A stretch of 64,000 nt of DNA, taken from assembly GCA_023460315.1 (NCBI GenBank), contig JAEWQO010000140.1:6776-70775 (forward strand). The letters run 5' to 3'. Source of the DNA: Actinomycetes bacterium (GTDB taxonomy: Bacteria; Actinomycetota; Coriobacteriia; Coriobacteriales; Eggerthellaceae). Position 1 is the stretch's first letter, and each line of letters starts with the position of its first letter. Below are positions 50,925 through 59,031 of this stretch, piece after piece. The position numbers and the translations under genes were made by a program. The notes under the pieces are model-generated. The model was given only the letters and a program-made list of their open reading frames with translations. It was not told the DNA's origin and did no database searches.

Positions 50925-51066
50925 ATGCCGCGAGCCCGAGAAATGGAAAGGTGGTCAGATACGGCGAAACCACCATCACTCCACTGACCTGCGCGTTTCT
51001 CGATCAGTAAGAAAATCAGCATGCTTCCAGCATCGTTTGCCTTGCCATTTCTCGGGCTCGCGGCAT
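50925..51066. repeat. 27-bp inverted repeat around an 88-bp spacer
   Basis: Left arm starts at 50925 with ATGCCGCGAGCCCGAGAAAT; the right arm ends at 51066 as its exact complement. The first 22 bp are perfect (50925-50946 versus 51045-51066); extending inward gives 27 bp with one mismatch. No target-site duplication is obvious at the outer edges. It could be a small non-autonomous mobile element, a structured RNA, or a recombination or protein-binding site. Confidence 0.75.
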
Positions 51067-51120
51067 CGAAGCCCTGATCTGAGAGAGAACCGATTGAGAC
51101 GGCATAGCCGCAAAGCGGCA

Positions 51121-51180
51121 GCAACATACCAACATGCCAGCACGTCAACATATGTCAGCATGCCAACACGCCAACATGGC
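51121..51180. repeat. Degenerate tandem repeat of a CCAACATG-like unit
   Basis: Plus strand shows about six diverged copies of CAACATGC or CAGCATGC spaced 9-11 bp apart (for example CAACATGCC, CAACATATG, CAGCATGCC, CAACATGGC). It lies just downstream of the prmC stop. Too short and irregular for CRISPR; looks like a minisatellite or multi-site protein-binding array. Confidence 0.55.
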
Positions 51181-51215
51181 GGCATGAGACGGCGTCGAGA
51201 CCACCGCAACGTGCG

Positions 51216-52340
51216 CTACGTCAGGGAACCATCCGAGATCACACGCTTGCCTTCCTCCGGCCATCGCGCAACGAGCACCCGCGGACGGCCCGCCAGGTCC
51301 TCGACGACACGGACGTCGCAGAAGCCCGTGGCAGATGCCGCGCTCGCCGCCTCATCGAGACTGTCCTCATGAAGTTCGAAGACGCAGGCTCCACCTGGCT
51401 TGAGAGCCTGCGTGCAGAAAGAAAGCAGCGGACGGAACACATCCAGCCCATCGACGCCTCCGTCAAGGGCGAGCGCAGGCTCGTAGTCGGTGACCTCGCC
51501 CGGCATCTCGGTCAACACCGACGTTGGAACATACGGCGGGTTGGACACGACAAGATCGAGGTTGCCCAGAATATCGGCCGGAATGCCCGCTCCCAAGTCA
51601 CATTCCACCACGTCGACCCGATCGGTCAAACCGAGAGCTTCGGCGTTCTCGCGTGCGAGGTCGACCGCCTCACGGGAGAGATCGGTCGCCACGACGCGCA
51701 CGAGGGGATGCTCGTAAGCCAGCGAACAGGCAATGCACCCAGATCCCGTGCACAGGTCGGCCACAAGGAGAACCCCTTCTCCCCCCTCTTCGGCTGACTC
51801 CGTGGAGGAGCCGGGCAGGGTCACCCCATCCAATGCGACGGAGCGTCCGGAATCATCGGCCGAACCGACGTCGGAAACGAAAGAATCCCCTTTCGCCCCC
51901 GCGAAAGCAGTTGCGTCATGCGCAGACTTCTCGGCATCGGGCATGCCCTGTGCTCCCATCGAGAAGTCTTCCTCCGTCGCCCGGGGCCGGGGCGCAGCAG
52001 GAAGCAGGGCAAGCGCTTCGCTCACAAGCACTTCCGTTTCGGGACGAGGAATCAGAACGCCAGGGCGCACCTTCACCGCAATATGGCGAAATCCAACTTC
52101 ACCGGTTATGTATTGCAGCGGCTCTCCTTTGCCCCGCCGGTCGACATACCCGCGCAGAACGTCACGCTCAGGCAAGGAGAGCGGCCGATCGAGGCTCATG
52201 TACAGCTCGATACGTCGCAGGCCCGTCGCCTCGGCCAGCAGCCATTGGGCCGAGATGCGCGGGCTCTTGTCTCCCTTGCGTTCAAGATACCCAACCGTCC
52301 AGTCAAGCGCCGCCTTGATGGTCCAGATGTCCCCCGACAC
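51216..52340 (-). CDS. prmC: Release-factor glutamine methyltransferase PrmC with a long internal insertion
   Basis: SAM-dependent methyltransferase that modifies the Gln of the GGQ motif of RF1 and RF2. The N-terminal helical domain (1-85) includes QYITGEVGFRHIAVKVRPGVLIPRPETE; the catalytic domain has the SAM loop DLCTGSGCIACSLA and the target-Gln-binding motif VVSNPPYVP. At 374 residues it is about 80 longer than typical, because residues about 112-190 form a Gly/Ser/Asp/Glu-rich low-complexity stretch between IPRPETE and the SAM loop. It starts at a GTG four bases after the prfA stop, the classical prfA-prmC pair. Confidence 0.94.
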   Translation of the reverse strand: MSGDIWTIKAALDWTVGYLERKGDKSPRISAQWLLAEATGLRRIELYMSLDRPLSLPERDVLRGYVDRRGKGEPLQYITGEVGFRHIAVKVRPGVLIPRPETEVLVSEALALLPAAPRPRATEEDFSMGAQGMPDAEKSAHDATAFAGAKGDSFVSDVGSADDSGRSVALDGVTLPGSSTESAEEGGEGVLLVADLCTGSGCIACSLAYEHPLVRVVATDLSREAVDLARENAEALGLTDRVDVVECDLGAGIPADILGNLDLVVSNPPYVPTSVLTEMPGEVTDYEPALALDGGVDGLDVFRPLLSFCTQALKPGGACVFELHEDSLDEAASAASATGFCDVRVVEDLAGRPRVLVARWPEEGKRVISDGSLT

Positions 52341-52344
52341 GTCT

Positions 52345-53412
52345 TTAAACAGCCTGTTCGAGCTTTTGTGCGCGGTCAGCCGCCTGAAGTGCGGTGATCA
52401 GCTCAGCAAGGCCGGCACCACCAGCGCCCAGAAGCACTCCGTTGTAGGTGCCATTGTAGCCGATGCGATGGTCGGTGACCCGATCCTGCGGCCCATTGTA
52501 GGTGCGTATCTTTTCCGATCGGTCCCCCGACCCGATCTGGGCGAGCCGCTTCGCCCCTTCGGCGGCTTGCTGCTCGGCCAACATCTTCTCGTACAGGCGC
52601 GCGCGCAGCACGCTCATGGCCGCAATCTTGTTTTGCAACTGCGACTTCTGGTCCTGGGACTGCACGACCAGCCCCGAGGGCAGATGGGTGATGCGAACGG
52701 CCGAGTCGGTGGTGTTCACGCACTGACCGCCCGGGCCCCCGGCGCGATACACGTCCACGCGAAGGTCGTTCTCGTTGATCTCGACTTCGACCTCATCAGC
52801 TTCGGGAAGAACCGCAACGGTGGCGGTCGAAGTATGGATGCGCCCCTGGCTCTCGGTCTTGGGAACGCGCTGCACACGATGCACGCCACTTTCGAACTTC
52901 ATGACCGAGTACACCTTATCGCCTTTGACCTTGAACTGGATTTCCTTGTATCCCCCCGCTTCCGAAGGAGACACGTCCATGGCCTCGGTCTTCCATCCTT
53001 GCTCAGAGGCAAAACGTTGATACATCTTATAGAGGTCTCCCGCAAAGAGCGCAGCCTCATCCCCGCCTGCAGCCGCGCGAATCTCTACGATGATGTTCTT
53101 CTCATCAGCGGGATCACTCGGAATGAGCATGAATTTGATATCTTCCTCGATCGAGGGAAGCCTCTCCTCGATCGACCCAATCTCCTCTTGCGCGAATTCC
53201 TTCATGTCGGGATCGGCAAGCATCTCTTTCGCCGCTGCCAGATCATCGGCGGCCTGCACGTATTCCGCTGCTTTGCGGGCGAGCGGACCTTGGTCCGCGT
53301 ATTCCTTAGCCAGGCGATTGTATTCCTTCTGATCGGCGAGGACGGCAGGATCTCCCATTTTTGCCTGCAGATCTTCGTACGCCTCGATGATCTTCTCGAG
53401 CTTGCCTCGCAT
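52345..53412 (-). CDS. prfA: Peptide chain release factor 1
   Basis: Reads UAA and UAG stop codons and triggers peptide release. 355 residues, starting MRGKLEKIIEAYEDLQAKMGDP. It carries the codon-recognition region around RVQRVPKTESQGRIHTSTATVAVLPE and the catalytic AGGPGGQCVNTTDSAVRITHLP. Two starts are plausible: ATG 53412 with AGGA seven bases upstream, and ATG 53427 five codons earlier. The methyltransferase for its GGQ glutamine (prmC) follows immediately. Confidence 0.95.
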   Translation of the reverse strand: MRGKLEKIIEAYEDLQAKMGDPAVLADQKEYNRLAKEYADQGPLARKAAEYVQAADDLAAAKEMLADPDMKEFAQEEIGSIEERLPSIEEDIKFMLIPSDPADEKNIIVEIRAAAGGDEAALFAGDLYKMYQRFASEQGWKTEAMDVSPSEAGGYKEIQFKVKGDKVYSVMKFESGVHRVQRVPKTESQGRIHTSTATVAVLPEADEVEVEINENDLRVDVYRAGGPGGQCVNTTDSAVRITHLPSGLVVQSQDQKSQLQNKIAAMSVLRARLYEKMLAEQQAAEGAKRLAQIGSGDRSEKIRTYNGPQDRVTDHRIGYNGTYNGVLLGAGGAGLAELITALQAADRAQKLEQAV

Positions 53413-53570
53413 ATCCGTTTCCTGCATAGGTATGAGTTTCCTTCGTAACGTGTTTGAGCCGTGGAGTTCGGCGACCTTCGTTTCATGTCTGTCGGCACGA
53501 AAGGCCGCAGGCACCTGAACCCGCTCAGCACAAGCAAAGCGAGCGACCTTGAGAGCAACTGATTATGATA

Positions 53571-54557
53571 TCAGATCGCCAGATATTTCGCAGCCTCCTC
53601 CGCGGTAAGAGCACCGTCGGAAACCGCCGTGACCACCTGACGGAGTTTCTTCGTGCGTACATCCCCGGCGACGAAAACACCCGGGATATCCGTCTTGCCC
53701 GTTTCGTCGGCAACGATATAGCCCGTTCCGTCCGCATGCAGCGCTCCATCAAGGAATTCCGTATTGGGTTCCGTGCCAACTGCAACGAACAGCCCATCCA
53801 CGGCGACGACGCGCTCCTCCCCCGTCTCGAGCATCTCCAGGCGCATGCCCGCAAGCATGCCCTGGTCAGCCACGATCTTCCGCGTCACCGCATTCCAGAT
53901 GAACTCGACATTGGGCAGATCTTCCAAGCGTTTGTGGTAGATAGCCGTGGCTCGCAGCTTGTCGCGCCGATGCACAAGATAGACTTTCTTGCATATCCTC
54001 GACAGATAGATCGCATTCGCTGCGGCGGTGTTGCCCCCGCCAACCACCATGACCGTCTTGTCACGGAAGAAACTGCCGTCGCAGGTGGCGCAATACGACA
54101 CGCCTCGGCCTTGCAGCTCCTCTTCGAGCTCGAGGCCCAATTTGCGAGGCCGGGCACCGGTGGCAATGATGACGCTCCTGGCGTAATGCTCGGAAAACGC
54201 TGTCCTGAGCAATTTGGGGCTCTCCGTGAAATCAACGGAAAGGACCTCCTCGCCAACGTTGTGCACGCCAAAGCGATCGGCCTGCTGCTTCATCGCCATG
54301 GCCAGATCAAACCCGTTCGTGCCATCGGGAAACCCGGGATAGTTTTCCATATGTTCGGTCTGGGCAAGCTGACCGCCGGGGGCGATTCGTTCAAACAGGA
54401 CCACGTCCAACCCCGCACGGGCAGCATAGAGTCCCGCCGCGAGTCCCGCAGGACCAGCGCCAATCACCGCAACATCGATGATTCCCGCATCTCCCGCCTT
54501 GCATTCGGCCGACGTCTCATTGGGGACCGACTCCTCAGTCATCGTTTCCTGGGCCAT
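53571..54557 (-). CDS. trxB: Thioredoxin reductase
   Basis: NADPH-dependent flavoenzyme that reduces thioredoxin (a thioredoxin gene is at 60286). 328 residues: FAD motif VAVIGAGPAGLAAGLYAARAG, redox-active YCATCDGSFF, NADPH motif VMVVGGGNTAAANA followed by VHRRDKLRA, and the C-terminal FVAGDVRTKKLRQVVTA. A 30-residue Glu/Ser/Thr-rich N-terminal leader precedes the fold. ATG 54557 follows GAGGAGG; the extension to 54728 was rejected. Read on the minus strand, divergent from the two-component system at 54863. Confidence 0.94.
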   Translation of the reverse strand: MAQETMTEESVPNETSAECKAGDAGIIDVAVIGAGPAGLAAGLYAARAGLDVVLFERIAPGGQLAQTEHMENYPGFPDGTNGFDLAMAMKQQADRFGVHNVGEEVLSVDFTESPKLLRTAFSEHYARSVIIATGARPRKLGLELEEELQGRGVSYCATCDGSFFRDKTVMVVGGGNTAAANAIYLSRICKKVYLVHRRDKLRATAIYHKRLEDLPNVEFIWNAVTRKIVADQGMLAGMRLEMLETGEERVVAVDGLFVAVGTEPNTEFLDGALHADGTGYIVADETGKTDIPGVFVAGDVRTKKLRQVVTAVSDGALTAEEAAKYLAI

Positions 54558-54862
54558 GATGCTCGCCTCCTCGCACGGTTCGGGCTCAGTGAACCCCTGG
54601 CATTCCGTCCTTTTGGCATCAGTATAGAACACCCGGAACGATCTATACAGGGCACGGCAGGTTGGCGGAGGGAACCCGCAGGAAGAAAAACAGGGAGAAT
54701 GAAAGGAAGGCATCTTCCCGATCACCAAAAACGAGCCGTCTTCACATTGTGTTCACAGAAACCCAGTATGGTGAGTCTACGATCCATGCTCCACGCTTCG
54801 CCACTTGGGCCCGCCCGCCCCTGCCTTGCCAGCCCATCAGAGAAAAGGCTTTCCGATACCGC

Positions 54863-55564
54863 ATGAGCACCAAAGATCTCATCCTCATCGTCGAAGACGA
54901 GGAAAAAATAGCCGAACTTGTGACCTTCTACCTTGAAAAAGAGGGCTATGCCGTCCTGAGCACGGCCAAGGGCCGACAGGCCTTGGACATCGTGTCTCGC
55001 CATCCCGTCTCGTTGGTCCTGCTCGATCTGATGTTGCCCGACATATCCGGCGAGGAGGTGTGCGCCGCACTGCGCGAGCATCACGCCGTCCCCCTCATCA
55101 TGATGACGGCAAAAGCCGACGAGCAGAGCGTGCTTGACGGGCTCAAGGGCGGAGCGGACGATTACGTGACGAAGCCTTTCAGCCCAAAGCAGCTGGTCGC
55201 ACGCGTTGAAGCCGTGCTCAGAAGAAGTGCGATGCAGCCCGACCGCAATCAACCTCGGATGCTGCGCAGCGGGAACATCCTCGTCGACGTTGGCGGACGG
55301 TTGGCCTGCAAGGAAAACGAGCCGCTCGAATTGACCGGCACCGAGTTTCGCATTCTCGCCCTTTTGATGGAACATCCCCATCGCACGTTCACCCGAAGCG
55401 AGATCATGGCGCAGGTGGGCAGCGATGAAGGAGCGGTGTTCGACCGCACGATCGACACGCACATCAAAAACATACGGAGGAAAATCGAACATTCGCCCAA
55501 AGAGCCCCGTTACCTCAAGACCGTCTATGGCCTCGGGTATAGGTGGGAGTTGGACGTGCATTGA
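54863..55564 (+). CDS. OmpR/PhoB-family response regulator
   Basis: 233 residues. The receiver domain (1-120) has acidic residues ED at 11-12, phospho-acceptor Asp 55 in LVLLDLMLPD, and Lys 104 in YVTKPFSP. The winged-helix DNA-binding domain (about 135-230) has ELTGTEFRILALLMEHPHRTFTR and DRTIDTHIKNIRRKIEHSP, ending YGLGYRWE. The upstream open frame to 54662 is not conserved; the ATG at 54863 matches the family start but has a weak ribosome-binding site. It overlaps the sensor kinase gene and probably controls the downstream DUF2318/HMA-DsbD genes. Confidence 0.93.
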   Translation: MSTKDLILIVEDEEKIAELVTFYLEKEGYAVLSTAKGRQALDIVSRHPVSLVLLDLMLPDISGEEVCAALREHHAVPLIMMTAKADEQSVLDGLKGGADDYVTKPFSPKQLVARVEAVLRRSAMQPDRNQPRMLRSGNILVDVGGRLACKENEPLELTGTEFRILALLMEHPHRTFTRSEIMAQVGSDEGAVFDRTIDTHIKNIRRKIEHSPKEPRYLKTVYGLGYRWELDVH

Positions 55565-56958
55565 TTAAGGTTCCTTTGGCAATCGGTCTCAAAACCCGCC
55601 TGGCGCTCACCTATGCGACATTCGTCGGGCTTTTGGTCATCCTGCTTGTCGTCATAAGCAACGTATCCATCAACCAGCTGTTCATGCAGATGGTCAAGGA
55701 CAACATCGCCGAGCAGAGCAATCGCATCGTCATGGCCATGGAGGACGAGTATCGCGCGGAAGAAGGCAGCTTCGATTCCGACCGCATAGCGATTCTGGGC
55801 ATGCAATACGTCCATCAGGGATACATCGTCACCGTGTACGACGGGAAAGGGGACACCGTCTGGGATGCGCGAGCGAGCGACATGGACCAATGCGTGGCAA
55901 CGATCAACGCGATATCCACTCTCATGCAGCAGCAGGGGGACACGGACGGACAGTTCTCGAGCATTGACTACCCTTTGACAAGCGGCACCCAAAGCATCGG
56001 CAGCGTCAGGATAGAAACCTATGGACCCTATTTCTATTCAGAGCGAGAAGCTGCCTTCATCAACGAATTCAACTCATTCCTCCTGTGGATGGGCATTGCC
56101 GCTCTCGTAGTGGTCGTAGGATTGTCGATCGTACTCGCCAATGCGCTCGCGCGGCCGGTCAAGGCAACGGCGGCGGCGGCTCGCCAGATTGCAGGGGGCG
56201 ATCTCAAGGCGCGCACCCCTGAAGGAGGTCGCACACGCGAGCTCCAAGAACTCGCGACAAGCGTCAATGACCTTGCACAATCGCTCGAAAACGGGGATCG
56301 CTGGCAAAAGCGGCTGACGAGCGACATCGCCCACGAGCTGCGCACCCCCCTGACATTGCTTCAGGGGAACCTCGAAGCCATCAGGGATGGGGTGTACGAT
56401 CCCACAGCGGAGCGAATAGCCAGCTGCCATGAAGAAGTGCTCCGGCTGAGCAGGCTGGTCGATGATCTTGGTCAAGTGTCGCTGCTCGAACGCGAAAATC
56501 TCACGCTTGTCAGGCACGATTTTGACATGCATCTGCTGCTGGAGGATGTCGTCGACTCCTTCAGACATGAGGCGAGCAGCCGCGGGCTGACTTTAACGCT
56601 CCAAGCTCAACCGGCACAGGTCCACGCCGACCTCGACCGCATCAGGCAAGTGTTCGTCAACCTGCTGTCAAATGCGTTTGCCTATACACAAGAAGGCAGC
56701 ATCTCCGTGACCGCGGCACAAGAAGGCGACCGATATCGCATCACCGTGTCCGACACGGGATGCGGGATCTCCCCCGAAGACCTCCCCCATATATTTGACC
56801 GCTTCTACCGCACAGACAAGTCGCGCGCGCGCAAGACGGGAGGCTCCGGCATCGGATTAGCCGTCACGCGTGCCATCGTCCAGGCGCATCAGGGCACGAT
56901 AACGGCAGAGAGCACCTGGGGCAAAGGGACCAGCCTTATTGTGTTTCTGCCCCTCTGA
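55561..56958 (+). CDS. Membrane sensor histidine kinase (HAMP/HisKA/HATPase_c)
   Basis: About 465 residues. Two membrane spans (about 12-35 and 172-195) flank an extracytoplasmic sensor domain of about 135 residues. Then come a HAMP domain, the phospho-acceptor SDIAHELRTPLTLLQGN with His 258, and the ATPase boxes NLLSNAFAY, DTGCGISPEDLPHIFDRFYR and GGSGIGLAVTRAIV. Start uncertain: TTG 55561 overlaps the regulator stop in TTGA; a GTG at 55543 is also open. The gene arrangement fits envelope-stress or metal-sensing kinases of the BaeS/CusS type, which is inference. Confidence 0.92.
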   Translation: MIKVPLAIGLKTRLALTYATFVGLLVILLVVISNVSINQLFMQMVKDNIAEQSNRIVMAMEDEYRAEEGSFDSDRIAILGMQYVHQGYIVTVYDGKGDTVWDARASDMDQCVATINAISTLMQQQGDTDGQFSSIDYPLTSGTQSIGSVRIETYGPYFYSEREAAFINEFNSFLLWMGIAALVVVVGLSIVLANALARPVKATAAAARQIAGGDLKARTPEGGRTRELQELATSVNDLAQSLENGDRWQKRLTSDIAHELRTPLTLLQGNLEAIRDGVYDPTAERIASCHEEVLRLSRLVDDLGQVSLLERENLTLVRHDFDMHLLLEDVVDSFRHEASSRGLTLTLQAQPAQVHADLDRIRQVFVNLLSNAFAYTQEGSISVTAAQEGDRYRITVSDTGCGISPEDLPHIFDRFYRTDKSRARKTGGSGIGLAVTRAIVQAHQGTITAESTWGKGTSLIVFLPL

Positions 56959-57053
56959 TGCAATTTTCCCCAAGAACGCACCTCTTCATATTCTGCTCAC
57001 AAGCTCTGGACAAAATGCCATCCGACAGAACATCCGACAGAAAGGCAGTCCAG

Positions 57054-57596
57054 ATGGCATCATCCACCCTCCCGCAGCGCCGCCTCCTCATCCTCTCCCT
57101 GGGAGCGCTCATCATTGCGGCCAGTGCAGCCCTGCTGCTCAGTTCCTGTTCAAGCGGGTCTACGTCAGCCACCGGACAGAATGCCGAACGCGACAGCAGC
57201 GCAACCGCCGCCCCAACCGCAGACGGCGACGATTTGGTCATCCAGGTTGCTGACGTGAGCGAGACCGCGCGCTTCTACCCGCTCGACATCAATGGAACCT
57301 CGCTCGAAGTCATTGCAGTGAAGGCTTCGGACGGGAGCATCAGGACCGCATTCAACACCTGCCAGGTATGCTACGACTCTGGTCATGGCTACTATGTCCA
57401 ACAAGGCAGCGACCTCGTCTGCCAGAACTGCGGGAACCGATTCTCTCCCGACAAGGTGGAGGTTGAAAAGGGAGGCTGCAACCCCTACCCCATCATGGAC
57501 AACGAGAAAACGGTCACCGACGACAGCATCACCGTGCCCTATGCGTTCTTGAAGAGCGCGACCACCCTCTTCCAGAATTGGAAAATCGATGCCTGA
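57054..57596 (+). CDS. DUF2318-type Cys-rich lipoprotein
   Basis: About 180 residues. A lipoprotein signal (RRLLILSLGALIIAASAALLLSSC) ends in a lipobox LSSC; a Ser/Thr/Ala linker and a domain with five conserved-looking Cys follow: FNTCQVCYDSGHGYYVQQG, VCQNCGNRF, and GGCNPYP. That pattern is typical of DUF2318 proteins, often found next to DsbD/TauE-like and iron or copper transport genes (family knowledge). A start at 56958 would overlap the kinase stop (TGATG) but adds 32 residues before the signal, so 57054 is favoured. It overlaps the next gene by eight bases and so acts with it, probably binding a metal or cluster outside the membrane. Confidence 0.85.
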   Translation: MASSTLPQRRLLILSLGALIIAASAALLLSSCSSGSTSATGQNAERDSSATAAPTADGDDLVIQVADVSETARFYPLDINGTSLEVIAVKASDGSIRTAFNTCQVCYDSGHGYYVQQGSDLVCQNCGNRFSPDKVEVEKGGCNPYPIMDNEKTVTDDSITVPYAFLKSATTLFQNWKIDA

Positions 57597-58923
57597 CACC
57601 ATCTCTCTCTCGATAGAGGGGATGTCCTGCATCAACTGCCAAACAAGGATCACGCGCAAGCTTCTTGAGACGGAGGGTGTCGAAAAAGCCGAAGTCAGCT
57701 ATGCGGCAGGAACGGCCAGGGTGACCTACGACCCCGCGCTCCTTACCCCGGGTTCATTGGTGGCCGCCATTGGAGATGCGGGATATGAGGCGTCTTCGGA
57801 ACAGAAGCCCTCAAAGCCAGGCTTCGGCCGCATTATCGGAATTGCAGCAATCGTTGTTTTCTCCTATCTGCTTCTGGAGCAGTCCGGTGTCCTGAACGTC
57901 CTGGTGCCCAGCCAGCTCGCCGAATCCAACATGGGACTCGGCATGATGTTCGTCATCGGGCTTGTCACTTCGGTCCACTGCTTGGCCATGTGCGGGGGAA
58001 TCAACCTTTCGCAATGCGTCCGCCCAGAGGCTGATACCGGTAAAAGCACGTTCCTCGCCACCGCACGTGCCCCGTTTCTTTACAATGGGGGAAGGGTCCT
58101 CTCCTACACCATCATTGGCTTTGCTGCGGGCGCCCTGGGGTCAGTGCTCACCTTCTCGCCCTTTGTGCAGGGAATGATGAAGCTTGCGGCCGGCGTTGTC
58201 ATGCTGGTGATGGGATTGAACCTGCTGGGAGTCTTTCCCTCTTTGCGCAGGCTCAGCCCCCGAATCCCCCGCCGGCTCTCCTCCGCCCTGGATGGCGTGA
58301 GGGCAAGCGGCAAGGGTCCCTTCGTGGTGGGCCTGCTCAACGGGCTGATGCCTTGTGGCCCCTTGCAGGCGATGCAGATTTATGCCCTCTCCACCGCAAA
58401 TCCGGCAACCGGAGCCCTCTCCATGCTGCTTTTCAGCCTCGGCACCGTCCCCCTCGTCTTCGGATTGGGAACGCTTGGTTCCGCACTCGGCAGAACGTTC
58501 ACGCACAAGGCCATGGCGGTAGGGGCAATCCTGGTGATGGTGCTTGGTCTTTCCATGCTCTCACAAGGTTGGAGCCTGTCGGGCATCACGCTCCCCTCCC
58601 TCCCTTCCCTCATTGCATCGCAGACGCAGGAAACCGAGGGGCAGGCCGTCATCGAAGATGGCGTGCAGCTGGTGAATTCCACCTTGTCATCGGGAGCATA
58701 TCCCGACATCACCGTTCAGGCCGGAATGCCGGTAAAGTGGACGATCACGGCTCCTGAGGGCAGCGTCAACGGATGCAACAACCGCATGCTCATTTCCCCC
58801 TTCAACCTCGAGCACCGCTTTCAGACCGGCGAAAACATCATCGAGTTCACCCCTACCGAAGCCGGAACATACTCATACAGCTGCTGGATGGGAATGATCC
58901 ACGGCACCATACGGGTGACCTGA
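57589..58923 (+). CDS. HMA domain - DsbD/SafE-like membrane domain - cupredoxin-like domain fusion
   Basis: 444 residues in three parts. Residues 1-70 are a heavy-metal-associated domain with GMSCINC (Cys 14 and 17). Residues 80-345 hold about six to seven membrane spans of the DsbD_2/sulfite-exporter-like family, with TSVHCLAMCGGI and LNGLMPCGPLQAMQIYA, each with Cys near the helix ends. Residues about 355-444 form a cupredoxin-like beta domain with SVNGCNNRMLI, FNLEHRF and YSYSCWMGMIHGTI (Cys, Met and His as possible Cu ligands). This suggests copper binding and transfer or electron transfer across the membrane, in one polypeptide. It forms an operon with the DUF2318 lipoprotein and the two-component system. 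Confidence 0.85.
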   Translation: MPDTISLSIEGMSCINCQTRITRKLLETEGVEKAEVSYAAGTARVTYDPALLTPGSLVAAIGDAGYEASSEQKPSKPGFGRIIGIAAIVVFSYLLLEQSGVLNVLVPSQLAESNMGLGMMFVIGLVTSVHCLAMCGGINLSQCVRPEADTGKSTFLATARAPFLYNGGRVLSYTIIGFAAGALGSVLTFSPFVQGMMKLAAGVVMLVMGLNLLGVFPSLRRLSPRIPRRLSSALDGVRASGKGPFVVGLLNGLMPCGPLQAMQIYALSTANPATGALSMLLFSLGTVPLVFGLGTLGSALGRTFTHKAMAVGAILVMVLGLSMLSQGWSLSGITLPSLPSLIASQTQETEGQAVIEDGVQLVNSTLSSGAYPDITVQAGMPVKWTITAPEGSVNGCNNRMLISPFNLEHRFQTGENIIEFTPTEAGTYSYSCWMGMIHGTIRVT

Positions 58924-58941
58924 GAAGCAAAACCCCTGCCC

Positions 58942-58980
58942 AAAGGAAAACGCATAACGGTTTCGTATGCGTTTTCCTTT
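58942..58980 (+). terminator. Intrinsic terminator after the HMA-DsbD-cupredoxin gene
   Basis: Arms AAAGGAAAACGCATA and TATGCGTTTTCCTTT give a perfect 15-bp stem with a 9-nt loop, 19 bp past the stop. The T-rich end of the 3' arm runs into TTTCCC. Ends the 54863-58923 operon. Confidence 0.85.
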
Positions 58981-59031
58981 CCCGCTCTCCGAAGCAGTAT
59001 CATTGGCGGCATCCGAAAGAAAGGATGCCTG

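Larger units (their letters stand above)
50638..51215. other. Repeat-bearing intergenic region between prmC and the PNP gene
   Basis: 578 bp. A minus-strand open frame (50630-51151) exists but has no family features, no ribosome-binding site and runs through the repeats, so I do not call it a gene. The region holds a long inverted repeat (50925-51066) and a degenerate short tandem repeat (about 51121-51180), described separately. No tRNA or riboswitch signature was recognised. Confidence 0.5.

Noticed and set aside
50630..51151. 173-residue minus-strand open frame between prmC and PNP genes
   Set aside because: No Shine-Dalgarno, no recognisable fold, crosses the inverted repeat, and overlaps the PNP start in another frame.
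51121..51180. CRISPR array
   Set aside because: Units are about 8-10 bp, degenerate, with no spacers of 30 bp and no cas genes nearby.
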